Shown: positions 23,228 through 35,000 of the stretch, in pieces
How the letters are laid out: each line of letters opens with the position of its first letter
Numbering within the stretch: position 1 is the first letter of the stretch
DNA from: Durusdinium trenchii
Taxonomy: Eukaryota > Sar > Dinophyceae > Suessiales > Symbiodiniaceae
Direction of reading: 5' to 3'
Assembly (NCBI GenBank): GCA_963970005.1
Contig: CAXAMN010008447.1
Span: 1 to 64,000 of the forward strand
Length of the DNA stretch: 64,000 nt
Notes under the pieces: model-generated
What the model was told of the DNA's origin: nothing
Database searches by the model: none
What the model saw: the letters and a program-made list of their open reading frames with translations, nothing else
Program-made: the position numbers and the translations under genes

Positions 23228-23862
23228 GTGGGTGGTTCCATCATGTTCCATCCACAGCCAGATTTGCTCCTGCTAGTATTGCAGTCAGGCACCTGAGTGA
23301 ATATCTTAGAAGTTGAAAGCCAGCCGTTTGGCTGGGCGACGGTTGTTCAGGCCAAGGAAAAGATGAGATTGAAAGCTAGAGTGTTTTTACTTTTTGTTTT
23401 TTTGTTTTTTATATAATACATGCATATTAAAAACATAACAATTTTGGATCATTCCGGGTGAGTTGAACGGGATTCACATGATGCTGGGAATGCAAATCAT
23501 ACAGATAGCATATCTAGCATTTTCAGCCAGTGAAGTCACCTGTCGTGCCGCACCAAACATTCCATCAGCAGAAGGAACTCCACCATGTTCTCTTGGGTCG
23601 CACTACGCTGGTGTGAATTGTGCGCTGTTGATTTGTTTGGTTTCCTCTCTTGGCAGGAAGATGTCTAGTGGAGTCTCCTCAGCCATGCCTCAGCAATCCT
23701 CCACCTCACTGAGTAGAATGAACCCAATGATTTTCAAGATCAATTCTTGAGAACTAAACAAAAGTTTTTAGAGAGCACATATGTTCGATGAAGTGGTTGA
23801 TGAACCCAAACTTGCCAGAAACAACCATTTTACGCTGAGGGCACATCTCTTTCCTGACACAG

Positions 23863-23952
23863 CCCTTCAAGAGGTGGGATGCGGAGCTGGAGAAATACGT
23901 GGAGCCCGTGCCCAACATCACTCTGCGACGCCTGAACTGTTCAACCCCCCAG
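23863..23952 (+). CDS. exon e of an unrecognised protein
   Basis: A 90-nt exon, phase 0 at both ends. Acceptor TTCCTGACACAG and donor CCCCCCAG then GTGGGA. It reads PFKRWDAELEKYVEPVPNI and continues. Probably the same gene as exons a-d. Confidence 0.55.
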
Positions 23953-24146
23953 GTGGGATGGGTGATGCGTGTGGAGTGTTCTTTTCTTTTTTGGAGACAT
24001 ACGGATGTTGGTTTGTGTTTGTCTGAAGTTATGTGATGGTTCTGAGATTTGTCAAAGCGCGGAAGGTCTATCGAGGCCACTGTTTGGACGAACCACAGGA
24101 GGGTTCCTATGAGTGTTGGCCCGACAGTTGAGCTGAACGGCTGAGC

Positions 24147-24374
24147 GTGAGAGCCTCTGGGGCGAGTCGGCCGGGCGGTTGGCACCATGTGCACCTGTGG
24201 AGCGACGATCGGGTGTGGAAGGATTGTGTGAAGGCCCGAACCCAAGCACTGGGTGAAGTGGGAAGAGCAGAGGGGGCAACCTACACCCGCGCCGAACTGG
24301 AGCTGCGCGGGGTCCCGGGGGAGCGCTACAGCATCGTGTTCTTCTACTTTGTCAACATTGAAGTGCAGATTTAG
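24147..24374 (+). CDS. exon g of an unrecognised protein
   Basis: The open frame contains VWKDCVKARTQALGEVGR and RAELELRGVPGERYSIVFFY. It ends either at TAG 24372-24374 or is spliced at a point before it. The TAG overlaps the likely acceptor AG of the Cys-rich exon. The left edge is not resolved, and a small possible exon lies at about 24050-24110 (FVKARKVYRGHCLDEPQE). Confidence 0.45.
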   Translation: MRASGASRPGGWHHVHLWSDDRVWKDCVKARTQALGEVGRAEGATYTRAELELRGVPGERYSIVFFYFVNIEVQI

Positions 24375-24595
24375 CTGATCTTGATACCAAAGAGGAGACG
24401 ACAAAGGACGATGAGTTGCAGACAGACCAAGAGCACAGTGATGGAGTGTGCCTGAAGTACATGAATTGCCGCAATGGCTTCTTCAATGGCATCAAATGCA
24501 GCGGTGGCCGCTACTGCATGAAGTGGGGGAGCGGTGGCCGTGTGTGCAAGAAGTACGTGAACTGCAACAGTGGCTTCTATAACGGCATCAACTGA
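24375..24595 (+). CDS. Cys-rich tandem-repeat exon
   Basis: Open frame from the AG at 24373-24374 to TGA at 24593-24595. An acidic leader (DLDTKEETTKDDELQ) precedes two copies of C-x-K-Y-x-N-C-x2-G-F-x-N-G-I, separated by a linker with two GGR motifs and further cysteines. A secreted or metal-binding role would fit such repeats, but I do not recognise the family. Immediately after the TGA the repeat seems to continue as HGSRYCVS, matching GGRYCMK in the first linker, with the TGA at the place of a TGC cysteine codon. Confidence 0.5.
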
Positions 24596-24599
24596 CATG

Positions 24600-27500
24600 G
24601 CAGCCGCTACTGTGTTTCTTAGGGCTTGCTGTAAGAGGGAGAGGAAGAGTCCTCAAAGCGGAGCCAGAGTGAAGAGGGCTTGTGTACTCAGCAAGCCAGC
24701 ATGCCTTCAGAGCACGTGCGCCTTTGCAGCACTTCTGCAAACAAGTGTGTTTCAGGAAAGAGTGGAAGTTCTGCCACAAATGGGTCTGCTCATTTGATAC
24801 GCCATGAACCCGGGCTCCAGCAGCTCCAGCACTACTTCAATGCTGAGAAGATGGAAACAATGCTGAGGGCTGAGGACGGCTGTAAGACTTGCTGGCGATG
24901 CGACCGCAGGGACAACGTAAAATGCTTCAGTTGGTTTTGCCCATCCAACCGAGTGCCGCCACATCCAACAGGTAGCGTGGTCCAACAGTCACCAACCTTG
25001 TCTGAGCGGCGAACAAAGCTTTCGCTTTCGATTCCGTTCAATGCAGACATGCAAACGGCCTACTCAATACCTCTTGGCTCTGTCAAGAATCCAATCAATC
25101 CTCATGTCGACCTTGTGGCCTCCAACGTGTGGCCAGCTCGCTGAGACAGCGCTGATGAAAGAAGCAGGTTCTTTGTCAGCAGTCGGGGATAGTAAGCACC
25201 CAAGGTGCAGGCCAAGTTTCACAAGCTGTAGTGTTTTGACAGACACTTCTTTTTTGGGACATCGATACTGTACATGTTTGGAATTCCAGCTCCAACAGCA
25301 GCAACTTATACCATGAAATTCGCTCTGCATGCTGCTTGAACAAATCCGTGGTAGTGATGTGTGGCATCATCTACGGATTCTGTAGAGTCCAATAGGAGTC
25401 ATTGTTTTGGGGTCTCCCAGCATGGTGAAGCCCGACGATTCCACCATTTTGGACGTCCATCAACGATTGAATCTCTCAGGTGCTCACGAAACTTTCAAGT
25501 TTGGTAAGGCCCGATAAGGTCCACGTTCCTTGGACCAAAGGTTTGACATTGGATGATCATCTGGCCCTTGGCAGTTCAGATGACAATCAAAAGCAAACTT
25601 GATGAACGCAATGGAATCTCACATGTCGCTGTCGCCTATGATAATGTTTTGGACAGTTTCTACATCGATCCATAGCATAGCATAGCCGCAGTCTCCGCCT
25701 ATGAGTTTTCATGTATTTTCAGCAAAACAAACAATTTCAAGATCTTGGCCACCATCTCCGGGGTGGTTTCAGAGAACTGAATGTGCCCATGTTTGTCTAC
25801 AGAAATCCACAGTTTACCAACAAAAGAGTTGAGAGCTCCTCCTGGGGCGCAGTGGGTGCAGAGTCTCATTTGGGGTCCATTTGGTTCGCAGCCCATTGAG
25901 GCTTGAACCTCTTCAGCGATTTCAGTGCCTCACCAAGAAGGATGTCAATGGTGGAAGTCTGATCTGCAAGAAATCAGTACTTCAATGGAGAGCACCCCAC
26001 CATTGATTCAATCGAAAACGAACAAGGGTTCCAGGTTTCTGTTTGGATTCCCATCAGCAAGAGGTTTGTCTATGGAGCTTCTTTGGATGGGGTCCTATTT
26101 GGTCCAGCTGCCCCAAAAGTTGCAGTCCAAACATGTGGTGTCTGCTGACACTGGTTCGTTTGCAGTGTCAGTAGAGAACCCGTAGCTCTGACTACTCCGG
26201 GTTCAAAGGTCACGCGCGTCACAGTGACCGAAAGGTGTGTCAACTGATAAGGTGATGCTTTGTGGATTGTGGAGAGGAGGTCTGACTCGCAGGCTTGACA
26301 TTGATTTTCAATCTGGAATTTGATTTTGGACCATGAAAAGAAAGAATAGATGTGATACGGATTCGGATACACCTGGAGCTCTCAGGCCCACAAGAGGCGA
26401 TGATGAACTTAATGCGAAGCGGAAGGCTTAGACTGCTCGGAGAACAAGGGTGAAACCAAGTTCTACGGATCAAGCTCCTCTGCAAATGCAATAGGTTTTG
26501 GTGGTCTTGAGAGCCATCAGTGAAATCCCCATATGTCCACATCACTCTTGCTTGGAGACTGGACCTTACTCTGTGATCATGTCCGACCTCAGGGCCAGGC
26601 AGGGGTGGCCAGGTGGCCTTCCATGCTTCGGAAGTGAGAGTAGTACTACCCTACTGCTGTCCTGAGAGGCCCATGTCTGAAGGGAAATTTGGGGATAATA
26701 GCGGATTTCCGTTCTTTTTGGTGTAATTTGCAACAGATTAGCCAAAGATACCAAATCTGTTGCAAACCGAAACAGTAGGCAGCAATCCTGATTGCCATTG
26801 CAACACCATCAAACCTATTTGTGATCACGATTCACGCTCCAAGTCATTCGGAAGATATAATCGTTTGCACTTTGTGCTTCAGATGGTCACAGTGGGAAAG
26901 TTTCCTGGTGCTTGACTGAGTCCCAGGGTTAGACCAGGAGATTGTCAACTCACATAGGTGCCCTCTCAGGGCCTGCATGAGCTACGTTTCTTACCCACGG
27001 ACGTTTCTTCGCTCTCTCTTTTTCTGGCGCCTGCTTTCGCCTCCGGAGCCATCTCAAGACTCAAACATTGCCCCTCCGCTTGTAGCTGTGCACCATGGGA
27101 AACAAGGCCTGGATAGCAGTGTTTTACATGTCTTGCTGCACGAGACATTTTTCCCTTCGATGACTCAGCCAATGGTTCAGGAAGGAGCTTGACTGAGCAG
27201 CACAACATGCTATGATGCAAGCACCCAAGTTGCTTTTAATGATTTGTCCCCTGCAAGTCCTACAAGGATAGCGTTTTGCAAGTAGATGTCACACAAAGTT
27301 GTTGGAGACGGGGGATGCATGTATCACGTATCCACACGAACCAGTGACAAATGAATCATAGCTTGTGAGATGCACTGTGTCGCCAATCAGACTTCCGAAG
27401 TTCTTTCCTGGCGGATCACTACCCAGCCCCAGAAAGCGTCGCAGTCTCATCACCCCGTGTTTTCTTAAATCTCCAATGAATCATCAGCATGCGCGAGTTC

Positions 27501-28972
27501 GGCACGTTCAGTCCGCAGGTGGGAAAGGCCTGCGGCAGCATCAGCGGGCGTTCCAAGCGTCGCGGCGAGCCGGAGCCTCCAGCTCCAGAGCCCGTGGAGA
27601 GGCATACCAGGCCGCGGTCGGTCGGCTGGTCTCTGAAGTTTCTGTCATGCACGGGACACATGACTTTGGGCTGACAATTCTTGAGTTCTTTGGACTGCTT
27701 TGGATTGACAGTGCGAGACAGAACGCAGAAATGATTGGATCGCAGCAAGATTTGAAGGCCGGTCTTCCCTCGGTGGACTATGGTGCCAGAAAAGTAGAGA
27801 TGAGACAAGAGGAGAAGAACATGTAGAAGGAGAGAAGGGGTAGGAGATAAGGAGTCGTTGTCAAGGCATGAGAGAAGCTTGGTGTCTCAGCAGCCCTGGT
27901 TTGGTGACTTCAGTGACCAACACGTGCTCCATCCACACCCCTTTAAGCTCTACATGTTGACACAGTTCGAAGAACCTTTGGACCACATCTCGACTAATAC
28001 CGGGAGTTGATTTGCAACCTGACTTGGCACCTGACTTGGTGCCGTTTCTGCAAAGCCCGGCTCAATCTGTCGGGGCATTGTTTTTGACACGTCAAGGACG
28101 CTTCCTATTTCTCTCTTCAGCCAGCTTGGCAGTTTGACTGGCTTTGAGCTCGCGTCCAGCCTTGTCCACCACGCCAGCCTTGTCCACGCATGGCTGCGGT
28201 TCTGGTGGATTGATCCCAGAGCATCGACCGGCCTTCCTTTGATCCAATCCTTTTTAGTTTCAGGCGATATCCAGTTCTTCTGATTGAATAGCAGTCCCGC
28301 TTTGAATTGGGTGTTTGGCATGTTTTGCCCAGATGTTCCATGTTCCAAGTGCTCAAAAGGTGTGCCAGACCCTTTTTCTGCCATTTGCACGCAGTTGGGT
28401 CAGGATCAAAACCCCCCCTGCATCCGCTCAGAAGAGAAGGGGCTTGATGTGTGCATGCTTTGTTCATGCCACCATCTCCCTCACTTCCTATCCTCTTCAC
28501 TTCACTTGATGCTCGTTCAGACTCTGAGTTGATGAATATCATACTTTCTTGGTTGGCTTGCTTGGTGAAAAGATTCAGTTTGCCGCACCCAAGTAGTAGG
28601 GCAGGTGGGGTCTTGGGGGTATCGTTGGAGTATTTTTTGGGTGAGAGATTGAGGGCATCCTTGGTTCAAGTGGATGACTTCCATCCACAGTAGTAAGGTG
28701 ACGTAGTAGTTTTTATGTCCAGTCGTATGTTCTGTCTTTGAAGCTCAAAAGCCTTTGTGGTCAGACCTTCGAGACCTTTGTACCTCCGGACCGACTGTGA
28801 CGCGAATCCACTTGACTCGAAGATGCCTACCGAGCTGTGGCACGCTGACGACATCATCAGGAGCAATGTACATCCATGTACATTGCAGACCCGTACACAA
28901 TTGTTCCTTTGATTTTTTTAAAACCTATATATTTTACCTTCCCAATTTTCTTCCATCCTCTGTCCAATGCAG
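24600..28972. other. no confident gene; possible exons at 27489-27674
   Basis: The frame 24680-25144 and others are open without recognisable domains. At 27489 an ATG opens a 61-codon GC-rich frame (MREFGTFSPQVGKACGSISG and on, with a Pro/Glu/Arg-rich part) that could be a first exon, possibly of the SMP-C2 gene downstream, but no splice chain could be shown. A short frame from ATG 28824 (MPTELWHADDIIRS) is another weak candidate. Confidence 0.35.
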
Positions 28973-29031
28973 TGGGTGTCTGTCCTCTGCCAGGCGCTCC
29001 GAATCGTTGGAGTGGCTCAACGACTTGGTCG
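28973..29031 (+). CDS. SMP-C2 gene exon 1 (of those visible)
   Basis: The acceptor follows a polypyrimidine tract (TTCTTCCATCCTCTGTCCAATGCAG without its first bases, ending at 28972). It reads GCLSSARRSESLEWLNDLVG, the start of an SMP domain. The donor is GA (GTCG then GACAGG), leaving phase 1. An internal AG at 28992-28993 is an alternative start. Confidence 0.7.
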
Positions 29032-32000
29032 GACAGGGCTATGAGCTTTTATACTTTTCCGGCCGGGCGGATTGCCTGGAGATGGTTACAAACTCACTAA
29101 GCCAAGAGATAACTTTGCTTTGATCGTGGCTTTGACTTGAAGGATGGTGTCCATCCCCTGTCCAACCATCCAGCACAGACTTAGGTCCTTAGGTCCTTTG
29201 GTTCTTCCCAGATTTTCTAGAGATTCCCTAGTCTGGGGGATCTTTGGTCCCCCCCCCGCAGCTCCACAACTCCTTTCTTCGTGCAGGAAAGCTTTGGCCC
29301 AAGATTGACGAAGCGGTTCAAAAGATCATCCACGAACAGGCCACCTGTGATCGCGAGCCGCGGAAGACACCGTCGCCCTCGGCCTTCTGACCGCGTTCGC
29401 CCTCGGACGGCCTCACCCTTCGCCGGACGGAGGACCGAGGATCGCCCCGATGGGAACAGAGGAACATGATCTGGTGGGGAAACAACGGGAAACTGACGGG
29501 AAAACACGTTTATTCCGATTGATTCCTTTTTCCAGAAGATGAACACACTCCGACATTTTTGCTCCGGGTTCGGTTCCCGTTGAGAGTTGATATTTTTGGA
29601 TTTTACTTCAGGCGGCCCATCGCTGGGCATGTCTGTTCGCCACTGCACAGTCCGGATATAAACTTTTTTTTGCATTGTTCTGGAAGTGTAGCGATTGCTG
29701 CTGGCAATCCAATTGAAACTGTTTCACCAGCCCATCCATACCCCACAGGTTATTGACCAAGTTGGGCAGGTCATGTTTTAGCATCGAAAGAACTATTTTG
29801 CCATTTGGGGTTCTCAGTTCTTGCATCAACATAGGCTTTGTCACAATATGATTCCTTGCTTGTCGCCCTACTCGTCCTTGTGGGTGTGGCAACATCAATG
29901 ATGCCTTGCTTGTCTCCCTTGCTCGTCTTCCCACTGCTCTCCCCACTGTGGGCAGAACACACGCTTGGCAACTGCTGACTTTGTCGCAAACATAAGGTAT
30001 ATTGGAAGGGGGAGTATGTAGAGATCCTCTCATTTGTTCCACTTGCATGCTTAACAAAAACATGGTTTGCCTTCACCTAGTGTAATTCTGTGTAGGGAGC
30101 ACCGGGCAGAGACATTTGCCTGCGAGGCTGATGTCGAAAAAGCCTGACAAACCTGTGCCAATTGTCTCCAACTCTCTTTCTGCTGCCTTGGCTGGTGAGG
30201 TGACTCCCCAGTTGCAAGAGAGCTTGCCTGGGCCCTTCAAAGGCTGGTCATGCAGGGGAAGCTCCAGCTGTTGAGTGATCGTTTGAGCTTAGAAAGACAG
30301 AGGTGTTTCGTAGAAGTTTGGAGTGTAGCACAACGCGTTGTGCGCAGTGACACAGGTGCGAGCGACCGAAGGTCTGGCTCGAGCTCTCTTTTTTGGACGT
30401 AGACACGTCCGATCATGGATCAAGAAGGTCCAAATGCCATGGCCCTGGAAATGGCCAAGTGGCTCGTAGCCTGGGGCAGACGCTACGACGCGGAGTGGGA
30501 CGGCATGTACGACATGCTGCAGTGCCTGTGGAACTTGAGCCGATCCCAATACATCGACAACAGGAACCATGGGGTGGTCCCAATCGTGCAGGCAGCAGTG
30601 ACACTGGCCCGCGACGTGGACGACGAGGATCCCATCCAGGGCATGCGGCTGCGCAAGTACATCGGCGACTTCTACAGCCCTCCGGGTACGGCACCCCGTC
30701 CGCTCATGGAAGTCTTCGGAGCGTGGACCACCCAGCAACTGGAGACGTGGCTGGAGGGCGCCTCGCGATGCGTGCCCATTGCGCGCCGATGGCGCCGTGG
30801 GGCACAGCTGACCAACTCATGGGGCGTGGAGTTCATGTTCTCCAGCTTGAGTGCCTACCTGGAGGACGTTCACCTCATCGGCCGAGCCTCACTGACACGT
30901 CGGGCGCGGATGAACACAGCCATCAGTGACGCCATGCAGGCCTTGGCGACCCAGAACAGCGAGGACCTCGCGAATGCCCGTCGTAGCCTTAACTTTGAGT
31001 CACCATGAGTGTGACCGATCGTGCCTTGGCCCGTATGAAAAGTACGCACCGCCGACATCGGTGTTGAGAACCCAGTCTGAGACGACTCGGACACACACGG
31101 ACCATGCTGAGAGCTTAGCTTCGGTGACTTGGTTTCGACCGGACGATCGTTCGCCATCGGAACTCGCAGACAGCAGTTTGTTTGACCTCGCACCCTTTGT
31201 GCACAATACCCCTAGCCGTTACCATGGCCCTAGCAGATAGCTGGCTCACACTCAGAGATGCCTGCGAGGTGGCAGACATCGCCCACATACTCCCGGCGCT
31301 CGTTGAACATGGATGGACCACTCCGTCGCTCGTAGCGGCGCATCGACTCCAGTGGGACGCCCTGGGCCTCTCCACAACCGAACAGAACATGTGGTGTGTG
31401 CCGCTCGCCCAGTGGCTTTCGTCGACCCCTCAGGACCGACAACCTGACACTCGACCTGATCTCCCCAGGAGCCAACTCTCCGCTGGCGGAAGCCTCAAGC
31501 GAGCATTGGAGTCCGCACAGGCCAACCAGGCGGATCGGACCTTGAAGGTCTTCCGCGCCGGAGCAACTCCCATCCCCACAACAGCCGAGTGAAGACGTGG
31601 GAGACCATCGCCCGAGCTCGGCATCTGCCACCATGGCCCCTCACACCAGAGCTGATAGAGCGCGTGGGGGCGTCACTCAAGGCCGGCGGCTACAAGTCAC
31701 AGCCAAACTGTACTTCAGCGCAGCTCCGAGAGCACGTCACCCGCCACGGTGACATCCCCATCGAGGTCGAACTGAGCATGAAAGACGCCATCCGCAGCAT
31801 CGAGAGGGGCCTCGGCCCTTCGAAACTAAAGGACTCGTTCGACTTCACGCTGCTAAGGAACCTGTGGCATCACCCCGACTTCGCGAAGTTCGAGGACGAC
31901 TACATCCTGGTGCTGAGTGGCTCTTGGTTCCTCATGCGAGAGATTGAGCTCGCCAACGCTCGGGCCACACACGTGCGGTTCGAGCACACAACATCGGCAC

Positions 32001-35000
32001 ACCCGACTGTCCACTGGAGCCTGCCGATGTCCAAGACGGACACCAAGGGTGAGATGATCGAGCGATCGCATGCATGTTCCTGCTCCAACGGAGTCGAACC
32101 CCTGTGCATCGTTCACGCCCTTCGCAGGCGTCTGTCCCAGATCGAGTTGATCACAGATCGGACACCCCTCTTCCCGGACGCACACGGGAAGACAAGGACG
32201 AAAGCCGACACCATCAAGTCGATTCGGCACATCATCCACCTGACCGGGACGGAGACGACCCGAGTCGGGCCGACCGGCAAGCAGCTGGAGAGATTCGGGG
32301 GCCACTCCCTCCGGGTAGCGGGATCGCAATTCCTCGCGGCACATGGAGTCGACACTAACACCATCCTCCTCATCGGGAGATGGAGCTCTCACGCCATCCA
32401 GAGGTACATCCAGGAGGCCGCCCTTCTGCGACCGTGCAGGCCGCTGGGCACACACGACGACACCCAGGCGCGACCCTCGATCGTGCCGGCTGACGAGTTG
32501 GCCGAACTTCGGTCGAAGCTGGAGAGTGTGGCCGCGAAGGTCGCTCTGATGAACACACCACCGAAATACGTGGTGATTCGCAAAGCTCATTTACCGGACC
32601 CCCGCGAACACGGGGCGGTCCCGGCAGAGTGGCGCACCAAGTGTGGGCGCCCTTACGGCCTGACACGATTTCGCAGGTCAGATATTTTGGACCAGCCGTG
32701 TCGCCAGTGTTTTCCGAACACCCCTGACGCACAGGGGGCTTCCTCCGAAACGGAGGTCATGGATCGCCGATCCGATGAATCCTCCAGCTCGTCCTCGAGC
32801 AGTGACTCCGAGTGAAAAGACCGGCAATCAGCTGCCGACGGCGCAGAACCTTCCTTGGCCATACCCAGCTTTAGTCCCCGAGGTTCGAGGATCCGCTGTG
32901 TGTTCTCCGGCCTTACTCAGCTTTAGTCCCCCAAGGTCCCGGGGCCTCCTCGTCGTTCGTTCGTTCGGACCGCACCGACGTGATGCACATTCCCGTACCA
33001 CGGCATCGACTTGATCGAATGAGACCGACGCGTGCAACCCGCGCCCGCTGGCTCAGGCATGATGGAGGACCCGACCGCTCGCGCCCCGACTGGCGCCATG
33101 AGGGCCCTCTCCGCTGAGCTCGTTAGCCTCGCCACCTCCTGTGGCCTGCCGGAGCACCTCCTCGGCTACCTGAAGGATCGGCAGATCTTGTCCGCCGGAT
33201 TGCTGGCGGCCATGGCCGACACCTATAAAGAGGTGGATGAGATGCTCTACGCCCCTCTCAGGGACGGAGTGACCGTGGATGGTCACGAATGGCAGATCCC
33301 CCAAGACGAAGGACACGTCGTCCGAGCGGCACTGCGATTCCTTTGGCAGCGGCGCCGAGCACAGGCGCAAGCAGACAGCCGCCCGGGGAGCTCCACGGGT
33401 GCACTGGCGGGCGCACTACCACCGCCACCTGGCCTGGCGGCCTCCGAGCCGGCCCCACCAAAGGCGGCGCCCGCCGTGCCGCGCGAAATTCCCCCGGCCG
33501 AACTCCAGAAGCTCTTGAAGTTCTACAGCGACACCCAAATAGCGGGCCGCAACCGTGACTTTCCGATGAAAGCACTGGTCGGCGCCGAAAAGGTGATGGC
33601 CCGCATCTGGCACGAAAAGTGGATCACATCCCAATTCACTCCGACACAGCTCCACGAACTGCTCGAAGCTAGGTGCTTTGATTCCTCCGGCTCGTTGAAC
33701 ACGCTCAACAAAGAGATGAAACAAAAGCAGCAGAGCCGGCTGACGGTTGATGAAGAGCAGAACACGATCGTGATCGAGGAGGAGCAGCAATGGAGCCCTA
33801 AGGGGTTGCTGAGCTTGATGGATGCCTTGGAGGCCATTGAGCTCTGTTGGATCCTATGCCAGGTGGGGCATGAACTTGATGTGAAGGAATACATCAGCTG
33901 GTGGAGACAACTCTTCAGATCGAGGCCGGGCAAAATAGAGCAGATCAAAGCCTATTGGACCGATGCCGGCTGGAAGGTCGCGCTCTCCATGCGCCAGGGA
34001 TACCCCTTCGACCAGGCCACACAGCAGATCATTGACGACACGGCCGCACTCCAGGCCGCCTTGATGAAGGAGCTGGGAACGACCAAGCCTCCACCCAAGA
34101 AGCCGCAGAGCCGGCCACAGCACCAGAAGGGAAAGGGCTACGGCAAGTCTGACCGGGCGGAGACCTCCACGTGGGCATCATCACAGTCATCCCAGGAACG
34201 CCCCTGGAAACGGGAATGGCCACAATGGAAGTCGCAGGACGGCTGGCAGTCACAGCCGTGGAAGAAGCCCTCCGCTGGCAAGCAATCGGGCTAGGGACAG
34301 CTCGGGGCTCCCCCTGCACCAGAGGGAGTACCCGGGCCGAAACGGCAGAAGACGCAGACCACAAAGCCCGATGATCGCCTGGCGCGATACCTGGGCCCAG
34401 GCGCCCCCAGGCCGCAACCCGTGCACAAGTCATGGCTCATCCTCAGTGTCTTCGACGGCTGTGGCACAGCACATGCAGCGGCTGACATCGTGTTGGGACA
34501 ACAACACATCTGGCACCGGATCTCATGGGAGATCGATGAAGCCTGCACGGCAATCTCGTCGACCCACTGGCCAGACATCGAGCACAGAGGCGACATCTTC
34601 GCCGACTCCCAGGAGGCCCTTCGTGACAAGATCAATGACATCGATCCCAACTGTGAGTGCGCAATCCTTTTGGCTGCAGCCCCACCATGCCCGGACTTCA
34701 GCCGGATCCGACCAGACGCAGCAGGCAAGGACGGCCCCGAGGGCCAGAAGTTCGACGGCGTGCTAAGGTGGTTTGCCGACTCGAACTTCATCTTTGGCAA
34801 GAGGAAGCTCCTGCGGATGATAGAGAACGTGATCATGGGCCGCAAGGCCGATTTGCGTCACTTTGACTCGGAGACAGGTGTCCCCGGGGTCATCTTTGAC
34901 GCCCAGGACTGGGGACTCGTGAAGAGACCTCGGGTCTTTTGGACCGATGCCGGATGGTCACAGTTCAAAGATGAGGTCCTGGGATGGAAGATCAGCTGGA

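Noticed and set aside
31853-32590. 245-codon minus-strand frame
   Set aside because: Shadow of the tyrosine recombinase, whose catalytic residues are clear on the plus strand.
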